From: Umezawaea sp042738955
GTDB lineage: Bacteria > Actinomycetota > Actinomycetes > Mycobacteriales > Pseudonocardiaceae
Length of the DNA: 64,000 nt
Direction of reading: 5' to 3'
Assembly (NCBI RefSeq): GCF_042738955.1
Contig: NZ_JBHYHC010000050.1
Location: 5,003-69,002 of the forward strand
Part shown: in pieces, positions 52,163-59,706 of the stretch
Position numbering within the stretch: the stretch's first letter is position 1
Layout of the letters: every line of letters begins with the position of its first letter
Translations under genes and position numbers: made by a program
Notes under the pieces: generated by a model
Seen by the model: only the letters and a program-made list of their open reading frames with translations
Database searches by the model: none
What the model was told of the DNA's origin: nothing

Positions 52163-52933
52163 ATGCTCCTCACCCTTCCCGCCATCGTGTCCAGGCTGCG
52201 CGCCGTCGGCTGCGTCTTCGCCGAGGACGAGGCCCGGCTGCTCGTCGAGGCGGCCGGTTCGCCCGCCGAACTGGCCGCGATGGTCGACCGCCGCGTCGAC
52301 GGCCTGCCGCTGGAGCAGGTGCTCGGCTGGGCCGAGTTCCACGGCCTGCGGATCCTGGTCGACCCCGGCGTGTTCGTCCCCCGGCAGCGGACCGCGTTCC
52401 TGGTCGACCAGGCCGCCGCGCTCGCCCGTCCCGGCGCGGTCGTGGTCGACCTGTGCTGCGGGTCCGGCGCGGTCGGGGCGGTGCTGGCGACCCTCGTCGA
52501 GGGGATCGACCTGCACGCCGCCGACGTCGACCCGGCGGCGGTGCGCTGCGCGCGTCGCAACCTCCCCGGTGACCGGGTGTACGAGGGGGACCTCTACGCG
52601 CCGCTGCCGGAGCGGCTGCGCGGGCGGGTCGACGTGCTCGTCGTCAACGCGCCTTACGTGCCGACCGAGGCCATCGCGATGATGCCGCCGGAGGCGCGTG
52701 ACCACGAGCCGTTGGTGGCGCTGGACGGTGGCGGGGATGGGCTGGCGGTCCAGCGTCGGGTCGCGGCCGAGGCGCCTCGGTGGCTTGGGCCTGGTGGGTG
52801 CCTGCTCATCGAGACGAGTGCGGGGCAGGCGGTGCTCACGGCGGCCGCTGTCACCGGTGCCGGGATGGTGGCGCGGGTGGTGGCGTCGGAGGAACTGGGT
52901 GCGACCGTGGTCGTCGGCGTTATGCCCGTGTGA
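52163..52933 (+). CDS. PrmC/HemK-like N5-glutamine methyltransferase family protein
   Basis: 256 residues. SAM-binding motif VVVDLCCGSGAVGAVLATL. The active-site NPPY of PrmC is replaced by NAPYVPTEAI, as in a known subgroup annotated 'putative protein N5-glutamine methyltransferase'. The N-terminal helical part (LEQVLGWAEFHGLRILVDPGVFVPRQRTAFLVDQA) is PrmC-like. It may modify a release factor or a specialised protein. Preceded by a possible leader peptide. Confidence 0.75.
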   Translation: MLLTLPAIVSRLRAVGCVFAEDEARLLVEAAGSPAELAAMVDRRVDGLPLEQVLGWAEFHGLRILVDPGVFVPRQRTAFLVDQAAALARPGAVVVDLCCGSGAVGAVLATLVEGIDLHAADVDPAAVRCARRNLPGDRVYEGDLYAPLPERLRGRVDVLVVNAPYVPTEAIAMMPPEARDHEPLVALDGGGDGLAVQRRVAAEAPRWLGPGGCLLIETSAGQAVLTAAAVTGAGMVARVVASEELGATVVVGVMPV

Positions 52934-53175
52934 GCGGTGTCCCATTCCGGGCAATTGTTGCACCGACAAATGCCGGATACTTCGGCACGGCCCGATGCAC
53001 ACACCGATGCACGTGCATTTTGCACGTGCGACAGGGTCGTGACCTGCGGTTATTCTGCGCGGGCACTATTCCGTCTTAACAGCATTGGGCCGCTTGGCTC
53101 GATTCGACAACCGCTCGTCGACAAACCCCGATTTCGGATGGATTTGGCCGGACGAGGTGGTGCAGTATTGCCGCC
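52934..53175. other. intergenic region with paired GCACGTGC motifs
   Basis: Contains GCACGTGC at 53009-53016 and again at 53022-53029, each self-complementary. No gene. Otherwise AT-moderate sequence with a likely promoter for the 53176 gene. Confidence 0.4.
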
Positions 53176-53511
53176 ATGATCGATCGGGCACCGTTGTCGA
53201 GCGAATTACCCGACAACCGCGAGCGACCTGTGCGGAGAACCATCACCCTGCACGACCACGGCGTGTCGACCTTCGAAACCGTCGCCACGCTGCCCGCTCG
53301 TGCGGCCGTCCGGATACCCGAGCCGCGCGTCGAAACGCGGCCAGTGGTCCGGACGCGTCGCCGCGTTCGTCCGCAGGCGGTCGCCCTCCTGGCCGGCTTT
53401 GGCGGGCTGGCCGCGGTGATCGTGACGGCTTTCGGCGCGACCGGCGTGCTGATGCTCATCGGCCTGTGCGTCGCGCTGCGATTGATGTGGACCGACAGGG
53501 CAGGTCGGTAG
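53176..53511 (+). CDS. small membrane protein, function unknown
   Basis: 111 residues. Arg-rich cytoplasmic N-terminal two thirds and a hydrophobic hairpin at residues ~70-103 (AVALLAGFGGLAAVIVTAFGATGVLMLIGLCVAL). No family recognised. Confidence 0.55.
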   Translation: MIDRAPLSSELPDNRERPVRRTITLHDHGVSTFETVATLPARAAVRIPEPRVETRPVVRTRRRVRPQAVALLAGFGGLAAVIVTAFGATGVLMLIGLCVALRLMWTDRAGR

Positions 53512-53670
53512 CACGTCACCCGGATGCCGCACCCCTCCCGTGGGGTGCGGCATCCGGTCGTTTCCGAGGCTTTTCGGGGCAACCTGCTGGGGCGCTGGGG
53601 CGTGCCCCTTGGAGATCGGCACCGTCGGTCTACTGGGGGCGGGCTTGGGCTCGCCGGTGAGGAGTTGCTC

Positions 53671-54042
53671 GTGAGGATCGTCTTGGCCTTGGGGCTTGTC
53701 GTGGCCGGGTTGTTGGGTGGTGGGGCTGTTGCTGTGGCCGCGCCCTCGGGCGAGGTGGCTGCGAAGAGTTGGTTCTACCGGGTGACCACGTGGCATGACG
53801 CGAATGTGCGGTCGTGCGCGGCTACGTCTTGTGGTGTGGACGCGGAGTTTCCGTTGATGGCGGCTGGGAAGACCAACACCGCCTCGTGCTGGGTGCACGG
53901 GGAGGAGATCACCGACTTCGGGATCACCAACGATCGGTGGGTGAAGTTGGAGCGTGGGGACGGGGTGAACAAGTACGTCAGCGCGGTGTACCTGGTGGGG
54001 AACGAGTACGGGGACATTCCGGCTGATGCGGTGTGTGCTTGA
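53671..54042 (+). CDS. small secreted protein, SH3-like
   Basis: 123 residues from the GTG at 53671, GAGGAG 7-8 nt upstream. Signal peptide with probable cleavage AVA-A. The mature part FYRVTTWHDANVRSCAATSCGVDAEFPLMAAGKTNTASCWVHGEEITDFGITNDRWVKLE has the bacterial SH3 pattern and four Cys. Common in actinomycetes with unknown role, perhaps wall binding. Confidence 0.65.
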   Translation: MRIVLALGLVVAGLLGGGAVAVAAPSGEVAAKSWFYRVTTWHDANVRSCAATSCGVDAEFPLMAAGKTNTASCWVHGEEITDFGITNDRWVKLERGDGVNKYVSAVYLVGNEYGDIPADAVCA

Positions 54043-54068
54043 CCGTTTGAGGTAGGTCGCGGGGGTAG

Positions 54069-54182
54069 GGCTTCACCCCGATCGCGCAATTATTTCGATG
54101 CTCTTCCGTCTTTGTCAAGGCTGGAAAGACGCCTTGACAAAGACGGAAGAGCACGAAGGGCGCTCAGGATCGGGGTGAGGCC
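54069..54182. repeat. large nested inverted repeat
   Basis: Inner arms 54100-54121 and 54131-54152 are 22 bp and perfectly complementary around a 9-nt loop. Outer arms 54069-54083 and 54168-54182 add 15 bp with one mismatch. There is no transposase or T tract. It may be a terminator for the 53671 gene or a small palindromic mobile repeat. Confidence 0.8.
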
Positions 54183-54340
54183 CTCAGTCTGGGTGCTGCC
54201 CGAGTTGCGTGCGTCCGTTTGGTGTCGCCTGGGTTGCGTGTGTCCGTCTTGGTGCCTGCTTTGGGCGTTCACAAGGGACGCACAGCTCTCTCTTAGGAAT
54301 CCCGCTGAGTATCGGTGGGGACTAGGAGAGGAACGTCCGG

Positions 54341-54610
54341 ATGAGCGACACCCAAGTCAGGATTGGCCGTCGGGAGGACGGGAAGCGGCGGGTCGGGTGG
54401 GTGACCGCGTGGGTTGCCGCTGGTTCCGCTGTGCTTGCTGCTCTGTTCGGGGTGGTGTTTGCGACGGGTGCGGCGGGGGTGCAGTCGTCCGACACCTCGG
54501 CTAGTACCTCCACCGGGGCTGGGGATAGTTCCGGGGATTCGTTGCAGGCGCCGGATTCTGTGCCGCAGCAGGGGTCCGGTCGTGGGCATGTTGGGTCCGG
54601 TGGGTCTTGA
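54341..54610 (+). CDS. small membrane protein leading the flavin electron-transfer operon
   Basis: 89 residues. A cytoplasmic basic start, one transmembrane helix (about 19-44) and a Ser/Thr/Gly-rich extracytoplasmic tail (SSDTSASTSTGAGDSSGDS). The tail contains S-T-G-A-G, loosely like the (S/T)GA(S/T) flavinylation site used by ApbE but not matching it. The ATG is preceded by AGGAGAGG. Stop overlaps the ApbE start. Confidence 0.6.
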   Translation: MSDTQVRIGRREDGKRRVGWVTAWVAAGSAVLAALFGVVFATGAAGVQSSDTSASTSTGAGDSSGDSLQAPDSVPQQGSGRGHVGSGGS

Positions 54611-55518
54611 TGGACGTCGTGGAGTTTCCTGTGTGGGGCACTACGGCTGTGCTTGCTGTTACTGAGCGGGCTGGTGAGGCCGAGCGGGTGTTGCGGGTTG
54701 TGCTTGATGATGTGGATCGGGCCTGTAGTCGGTTTCGGGAAGACTCCGAGGTGTCCCGGTTGCACTGGAACGCTGGGCGGGCTGTGGCTGTTGGGCCGGT
54801 GCTTGCTTCGGCGTTGGCTGTGGCGTTGCGGGCTGCTCGGTTGACCGATGGGTTGGTGGATCCGACCGTTGGTGCTGCTGTGCGGGCGCTCGGGTACGAC
54901 CGGGATTTTGGTTCGATCGTGGATGGGCCGTTGGTGCCGCAGCGGGTTCCTGGGTGGCATTGGGTGTCGCTTGATCTTGAGCGTGGGGATGTGTTGCTGC
55001 CGCACGGTGTCGAGTTGGATCTGGGTGCTACCGCCAAGGCTTTGGCTGCTGATCGTGCGGCTCGGGCCATTGCGGCGATGCTCGACTGCGGGGTGTTGGT
55101 GTCGCTTGGTGGTGATGTGGCTGTGGCTGGGCGGGTGCCCGAGGATGGGTGGCGGGTCGCGATCGGGGATGACCATCGGACGGCTGTTGCGCGGCCGGAG
55201 GTGGTTGTCTCTGTGCGGCGTGGTGGGTTGGCTACGTCCAGTACTACGCAGCGGGCGTGGGTGCGGGATGGTGTTGCGCAGCACCACATTGTGGATCCGC
55301 GTACTGGGCTTGCCGCTGAGGTGGTGTGGCGGACTGTGACGGTTGCTGCCGCCAACTGTGTGGATGCCAATACTGCTGCCACGGCCTCAATTGTGTTGGG
55401 GCGTGGGGCTCCGGAGTGGTTGGCGGTTCGGGGGTTGCCCGCGCGGTTGGTGTCTGCCTCCGGTGAGGTGGTTGTGGTTGGTGGGTGGCCCGCTGAGCGG
55501 GTTCGGTTGGTGGCGTGA
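54610..55518 (+). CDS. apbE: FAD:protein FMN transferase
   Basis: 302 residues from the ATG at 54610. ApbE/Ftp features: FREDSEVSRLHWNAG, LTDGLVDPTVGAAVRALGYDRDF, VELDLGATAKALAADRAA, VSLGGDVAVAG and GGLATSSTTQR with QHHIVDPRTGLAA. No signal peptide is visible, so it may act in the cytoplasm or be membrane-associated through its partners. It attaches FMN to Ser/Thr of electron-carrier proteins. Confidence 0.87.
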   Translation: MDVVEFPVWGTTAVLAVTERAGEAERVLRVVLDDVDRACSRFREDSEVSRLHWNAGRAVAVGPVLASALAVALRAARLTDGLVDPTVGAAVRALGYDRDFGSIVDGPLVPQRVPGWHWVSLDLERGDVLLPHGVELDLGATAKALAADRAARAIAAMLDCGVLVSLGGDVAVAGRVPEDGWRVAIGDDHRTAVARPEVVVSVRRGGLATSSTTQRAWVRDGVAQHHIVDPRTGLAAEVVWRTVTVAAANCVDANTAATASIVLGRGAPEWLAVRGLPARLVSASGEVVVVGGWPAERVRLVA

Positions 55519-56063
55519 TGGGGGAGTCGTTGTGGTTCGCCAGTCGGGCCGGTGGGTTGTTGGCGTTGGTGTTGCTCACCGGGACGTTCGTGTTGGGGTT
55601 GCTCACCAGTGGTCGGCACGCGACGGTCGCTTGGCCTCGGTTCACGATCGCGTTGTTGCACCGGAACCTGTCGTTGTTGACGGTGGTGTTTCTCGCGGTG
55701 CACATCGTCACTGCGGTCGTGGACGGGTATGTGTCGATCGGGTGGATTGACGTGGTGGTGCCGTTTGTGGCCGGGTACCAGCCGTTCTGGCTCGGGTTGG
55801 GTGCGGTCGCGGTGGATGTGCTGGTGGCTCTCGTGGTGACCAGTTTGCTGCGGGCTCGGATTCGGCCGGAGGTGTGGCGGGCGGTGCATTGGCTGGCTTA
55901 CGCGTGTTGGCCGGTCGCGCTCGTGCACGGGCTGGGGATGGGTACTGATCTGTGGTGGGTGTGGGTGGTGGACGCGGTGTGCCTCGCGGCGGTGTTGGGC
56001 GCGTTGGTGTGGCGGGCTCGGCGGACGCATCCGGACACGGTGGCGCGGGTGGGTGTGCGATGA
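55518..56063 (+). CDS. ferric-reductase-like transmembrane cytochrome
   Basis: 181 residues, six hydrophobic segments. Paired His residues in ALLHRNLSLLTVVFLAVHIVTAV and VHWLAYACWPVALVHGLGMG are spaced as the b-heme ligands of ferric reductase/MsrQ-type domains. Likely passes electrons across the membrane. Overlaps both neighbours by a few bases. Confidence 0.78.
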   Translation: MGESLWFASRAGGLLALVLLTGTFVLGLLTSGRHATVAWPRFTIALLHRNLSLLTVVFLAVHIVTAVVDGYVSIGWIDVVVPFVAGYQPFWLGLGAVAVDVLVALVVTSLLRARIRPEVWRAVHWLAYACWPVALVHGLGMGTDLWWVWVVDAVCLAAVLGALVWRARRTHPDTVARVGVR

Positions 56064-57106
56064 GGGTGTTGGACGGTGGGTCGGTGGTGCCGTTGGTCTT
56101 CCCGGCTCCTGGGGTGCTGGTCGCGGAGGTGGTGGCGTCCGGGTTGCGTGGTCGTGGGGGTGGGGGTTTTCCGACCGGGCGCAAGCTTCAGGCTGTTGTG
56201 GGGCGTAAGAGGACGGTTGTCGCCAACGGGTGTGAGGGTGAGCCTGACAGTCGCAAGGACGAGGTGTTGTTGGGGCGGGCTCCGCATCTTGTGGTTGACG
56301 GGATTTTGTTGGCGTGTCACGCGATCGGCGCTCGTGAGGCCGTGTTGTGCCTGCATGAGGGCAGTCCGGTGTTGGGGTCCGTGTTGCGGGCGTTGGAGCG
56401 GCCGGACGCTGTGGGCATTCGGGTGGTCGAGGTGCCTCGGCGGTATGTGGCCAGTGAGGAGTCGGCGTTGGTGAGTTTTCTCGGTGGTGGGCAGGCGAAA
56501 CCGACTGTGACGCCGCCTCGGCCCACCGAGCGCGGGATGCTGGTGGACAACGTGGAGACGTTGGCGCAGTTGGCTGTTGTGGCGCGGATCGGGGCTGCGG
56601 CGTTCCGGGACGGGGAGACGACCCTGGTGACGACGCCGAGTGGGGTGTACGAGGTGCCCGTGACTACTCGGGTAGCCGATCTGGTGGCCGGGCCGGTGCT
56701 CGCGGGTGGGTACGGCGGGGTGTGGTTGTCGGGCGCGCGAACGGGTGACGTGACCGTGGCCGAAGCGCCTGGGGTCGCGGTGTTCCGGACTCCGCAGGGC
56801 TGTGGGGTGGAGGACACCGCGCGGATCCTCGGCTACCTGGCCTCTGCGTCGGCGCGGCAGTGCGGGCCCTGCATGTTCGGGCTTCCGGCTATCGCGGCGG
56901 ATTTTGCCGAGTTGGCCGCGGGGGTGCCGGGGCAGGCGTTGCAGCGGCTCCGGCGGAGGTTGCCGGTCGTCACCGGGCGTGGGGCGTGCGCGCATCCGGA
57001 TGGTGCGGTTCGGATGGCCGCCAGTGCGTTGGACGTGTTCGCCGCCGATGTCGCCGCCCACGCCGCCGGTGCGGGCTGCGTCGACTCGTCGAGGAGGATC
57101 GCGTGA
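56060..57106 (+). CDS. NuoF-like NADH-binding protein
   Basis: 348 residues. GRGGGGFPTGRK (31-42) is the NADH/FMN glycine-rich site of NuoF. VANGCEGEPDSRKDEVLL and ERGMLVDNVETLAQLAVVA follow the NuoF order, then an SLBB-like part, and an iron-sulfur region with C268-G-P-C271 and C310. It likely oxidises NADH and passes electrons to the ferredoxin and the heme protein. Confidence 0.82.
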   Translation: MRVLDGGSVVPLVFPAPGVLVAEVVASGLRGRGGGGFPTGRKLQAVVGRKRTVVANGCEGEPDSRKDEVLLGRAPHLVVDGILLACHAIGAREAVLCLHEGSPVLGSVLRALERPDAVGIRVVEVPRRYVASEESALVSFLGGGQAKPTVTPPRPTERGMLVDNVETLAQLAVVARIGAAAFRDGETTLVTTPSGVYEVPVTTRVADLVAGPVLAGGYGGVWLSGARTGDVTVAEAPGVAVFRTPQGCGVEDTARILGYLASASARQCGPCMFGLPAIAADFAELAAGVPGQALQRLRRRLPVVTGRGACAHPDGAVRMAASALDVFAADVAAHAAGAGCVDSSRRIA

Positions 57107-57297
57107 CCGCGTTGCGCGTCGACCCCATCGCCTGCCGGGCGCACGGGCTGTGCGCCGAACTGCTGCCGGAAGTCGTGGACCTGGACGAATGGGGTTATCC
57201 GCTGCTCGGGCCGTTGCCCGGTCACCTGATCGCCGAGGCTCGCCGGGCCGCCGCCGCGTGCCCGGCGCTGGCGCTGCGCCTCACCACCCCCACCTGA
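57103..57297 (+). CDS. [3Fe-4S]-type ferredoxin
   Basis: 64 residues. Three Cys in ACRAHGLC (C-x5-C) and AAACPALAL, the set expected for a single [3Fe-4S] cluster, as in P450-linked ferredoxins. GTG overlaps the NuoF-like stop. Last gene of the operon. Confidence 0.8.
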   Translation: MTALRVDPIACRAHGLCAELLPEVVDLDEWGYPLLGPLPGHLIAEARRAAAACPALALRLTTPT

Positions 57298-57299
57298 CC

Positions 57300-57409
57300 C
57301 CCGAACCAGGAGGGGAGTCCGCTCAGCGGTGGTTCGGACAGGGCACCTCGCCCAGCCCGAACCAGGAAGCCCTGCTCAGCGGTGGTCGGACAGGGCGGGT
57401 AGTTCGAAG
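57300..57409. repeat. tandem duplication at the 3' end of the EF-hand gene
   Basis: CCCGAACCAGGA occurs at 57300 and 57356, and GCTCAGCGGTGGT at 57321 and 57374, giving two diverged units of about 55 bp. The second overlaps the stop codon of the EF-hand gene. Confidence 0.6.
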
Positions 57410-57936
57410 TCGCCGAAGACCCACGTGCCGGGGGCCTCGGGGTCGTCGCCCGCCCAGAACTCGGCCCACAGGAGGGTGAACTCCTCCTGGGTGAGGCGGC
57501 CGTCGCCGTCTCGGTCGAGGCGGGCGAACACGTCGTCGGTGTCGGCCTTGCGGCCGGTCCACGCCTCGATGAGCTGGCGGTACTCGCCCGCGGTGATCTC
57601 GTTGTCGGCGTTCTCGTCGATGGCCTCGAACATGGCCCGCGCGGTGTCCGTGACGACGTCCAGCATCGCGGGCAGCCGGTCCACGACGATCAGCACCTCC
57701 TCGGGCGTCACCTTGCCGTCGCGGTCCTGGTCGGACACGGCGAGCAGGGTGTGCCACCAGCCCATCATGATCGCCGACAGCCGGGCGTGGTCGCGCGTGC
57801 CGGGCGCGGCCCGGCGCAGCTCGGTCCACCTCATGGTCAGCTCGGTGAAGTCGGACTCGGTCAGGTACCCGTCGCCGTCGGTGTCCATCGCCCCGAACAC
57901 GACCGCGACCTTGCGTCTCTGGAACTCGCTCGCCAT
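57376..57936 (-). CDS. EF-hand calcium-binding protein (calerythrin-like)
   Basis: 186 residues from the ATG at 57936. Four EF-hand loops: DTDGDGYLTESD, DQDRDGKVTPEE, DENADNEITAGE and DRDGDGRLTQEE; the third (DENADN) has lost the central Gly. Same size and layout as calerythrin of Saccharopolyspora. A soluble calcium sensor or buffer. Confidence 0.87.
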   Translation of the reverse strand: MASEFQRRKVAVVFGAMDTDGDGYLTESDFTELTMRWTELRRAAPGTRDHARLSAIMMGWWHTLLAVSDQDRDGKVTPEEVLIVVDRLPAMLDVVTDTARAMFEAIDENADNEITAGEYRQLIEAWTGRKADTDDVFARLDRDGDGRLTQEEFTLLWAEFWAGDDPEAPGTWVFGDFELPALSDHR

Positions 57937-58020
57937 GGCACCCAAGGCAACCCCCTGCGCCCCACTACGACAATTGGCCACTCGGGTTCGACCGACTACA
58001 CGACCAGGTGACGCCGATCA

Positions 58021-59706
58021 TTACTCCGAGTGCCCGAGCGCGAGCCAGCTCGCCCGCCGCTCACGCTGCCGAGCGGGGTCCGCGACCGGGGCCGCCGCCA
58101 GCAGCCGCCGCGTGTACGGGTGCAGCGGCTCGGTGAGCACGTCGGCCGCGGGCCCGGTCTCGACGACCCGCCCTTGGTGCAGCACCGCGACCCGGTCCGC
58201 GAGCCGCTCGACCACGGCGAGGTCGTGGCTGATGAACAGGCAGGCGAACCGCAGCTCGGTCTGCAACGTCCGGAACAGCTCCAGCACGCGGGCCTGCACC
58301 GACACGTCGAGCGCGCTGGTCGGCTCATCGGCGATGAGCAGGTCCGGGTCCAGCGCGATGGCCCGCGCGATGCCGACCCGCTGCCGCTGGCCGCCGGACA
58401 GCTCGTGCGGGTACCGCTCGCGCAGCGAGGGCGACAGCTGGACGGCGTCGAGCAGCTCGTCGACCTTCGCGGTCAGCGCGGCCCCGCGCAGGGAACCGTG
58501 CAGCAGCAACGGGGACGCGACGCTGCGGGCGATCGTGGCGCGGGGGTTCAGCGAGGACGCCGGGTCCTGGAACACCATCCCGATCCGGCCGCGGGCCTGC
58601 TTGAGCGCCTTGCCGCGCAGCCGCGCGAGGTCGTGCCCGGCCAGGCTGACCACGCCGCCGCTCGCCGCGGTCAACCCGGTGACCGCGCCCGCGATGCTGC
58701 TCTTGCCCGACCCCGACTCCCCCACCAGGCCGAGGACTTCACCACGACCGACGTGCAGGCCGACGCCGTCGACCGCCCGGAAACGGCCGTAGGACACGGA
58801 AAGGTCGCGCAGCACGAGCACCGGGTCGTCGCCGGGCTCGTCCGGCGCGGAGCGCGAGGTCGTGACGGCCACGTGCGTACCCCGCGCCACCACGCCGGGC
58901 GAGACCTCGACGGCCTCGGGCAGGTCGGCGGGCGGCGGGGTGCTCAACGAGATCACCGACGCCAGCAGTTCGCGCGTGTACTCCTGTCGCGGGGTCGAGA
59001 AAACCTCCGCCACGGTCCCCTGTTCGACCACGCGGCCGTCGTGCATGACAACGACCTGGTCGGCCAGGTCCGCCACCACGCCCATGTCGTGGGTGATCAG
59101 CAGGATCGCCGCGTCGAGCCGCCCGCGCAGGTCCCGCAGCAGCTCCAGGATCTCCGCCTGCACGGTCACGTCGAGCGCGGTCGTCGGCTCGTCGGCGATC
59201 AGCAGCGACGGCTCGTTCGCCACCGCCATCGCGATCACCACCCGCTGCAACTGGCCGCCGGACAGCTCGTGCGGGTACTTCCGGCGGGCCGTCGCGGGCA
59301 GTCCCACCAGCGACAGCAACTCCGCCGTGCGCTCCCTCGCCTGTGCCGCGGTGCGGTTCCCGTGCGCCCGGACGACCTCGGCGAGCTGGTCGCCGATCCG
59401 GAACACCGGGTTGAGCGCGGTCATCGGCTCCTGGAACACCATGCCGACCTCGCCGCCGCGCACGGCCCGCAGGTCGTTGGCGGACAGCGTGAACAGGTCG
59501 CGCCCGCCGAGCAGGGCCCGGCCGGTGACCGTGGCCGTGCCGGGCAGCAGGCCCAGCAGCGACATCGCGGTCACCGTCTTGCCGGAGCCCGACTCGCCGA
59601 CGACGGCTAGCACCTCCCCCGCCGCCAGCGAGTAGCTGACCTCGCTGGCGGCGGGGGCGTCGAACGCCACGGAGACGTCCTCCAGGCGCAGGAGTGGCGA
59701 CGTCAC
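58021..59706 (-). CDS. ABC transporter, two fused ATP-binding domains (peptide/nickel type)
   Basis: 561 residues. Two full ATPase halves: VVGESGSGKTVT … LSGGQLQRVVIAMA … LLIADEPTTALDV, then VGESGSGKSSIAG … LSGGQRQRVGIARA … LLIADEPTSALDV. This is a DppD-DppF fusion. GTG overlaps the stop of the binding-protein gene. It powers the permeases encoded by the same operon. Confidence 0.88.
   Translation of the reverse strand: MTSPLLRLEDVSVAFDAPAASEVSYSLAAGEVLAVVGESGSGKTVTAMSLLGLLPGTATVTGRALLGGRDLFTLSANDLRAVRGGEVGMVFQEPMTALNPVFRIGDQLAEVVRAHGNRTAAQARERTAELLSLVGLPATARRKYPHELSGGQLQRVVIAMAVANEPSLLIADEPTTALDVTVQAEILELLRDLRGRLDAAILLITHDMGVVADLADQVVVMHDGRVVEQGTVAEVFSTPRQEYTRELLASVISLSTPPPADLPEAVEVSPGVVARGTHVAVTTSRSAPDEPGDDPVLVLRDLSVSYGRFRAVDGVGLHVGRGEVLGLVGESGSGKSSIAGAVTGLTAASGGVVSLAGHDLARLRGKALKQARGRIGMVFQDPASSLNPRATIARSVASPLLLHGSLRGAALTAKVDELLDAVQLSPSLRERYPHELSGGQRQRVGIARAIALDPDLLIADEPTSALDVSVQARVLELFRTLQTELRFACLFISHDLAVVERLADRVAVLHQGRVVETGPAADVLTEPLHPYTRRLLAAAPVADPARQRERRASWLALGHSE

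Noticed and set aside
55952..56059. N-terminal extension of the NuoF-like protein
   Set aside because: It overlaps the cytochrome gene; the ATG at 56060 in the ATGA overlap is the natural start.
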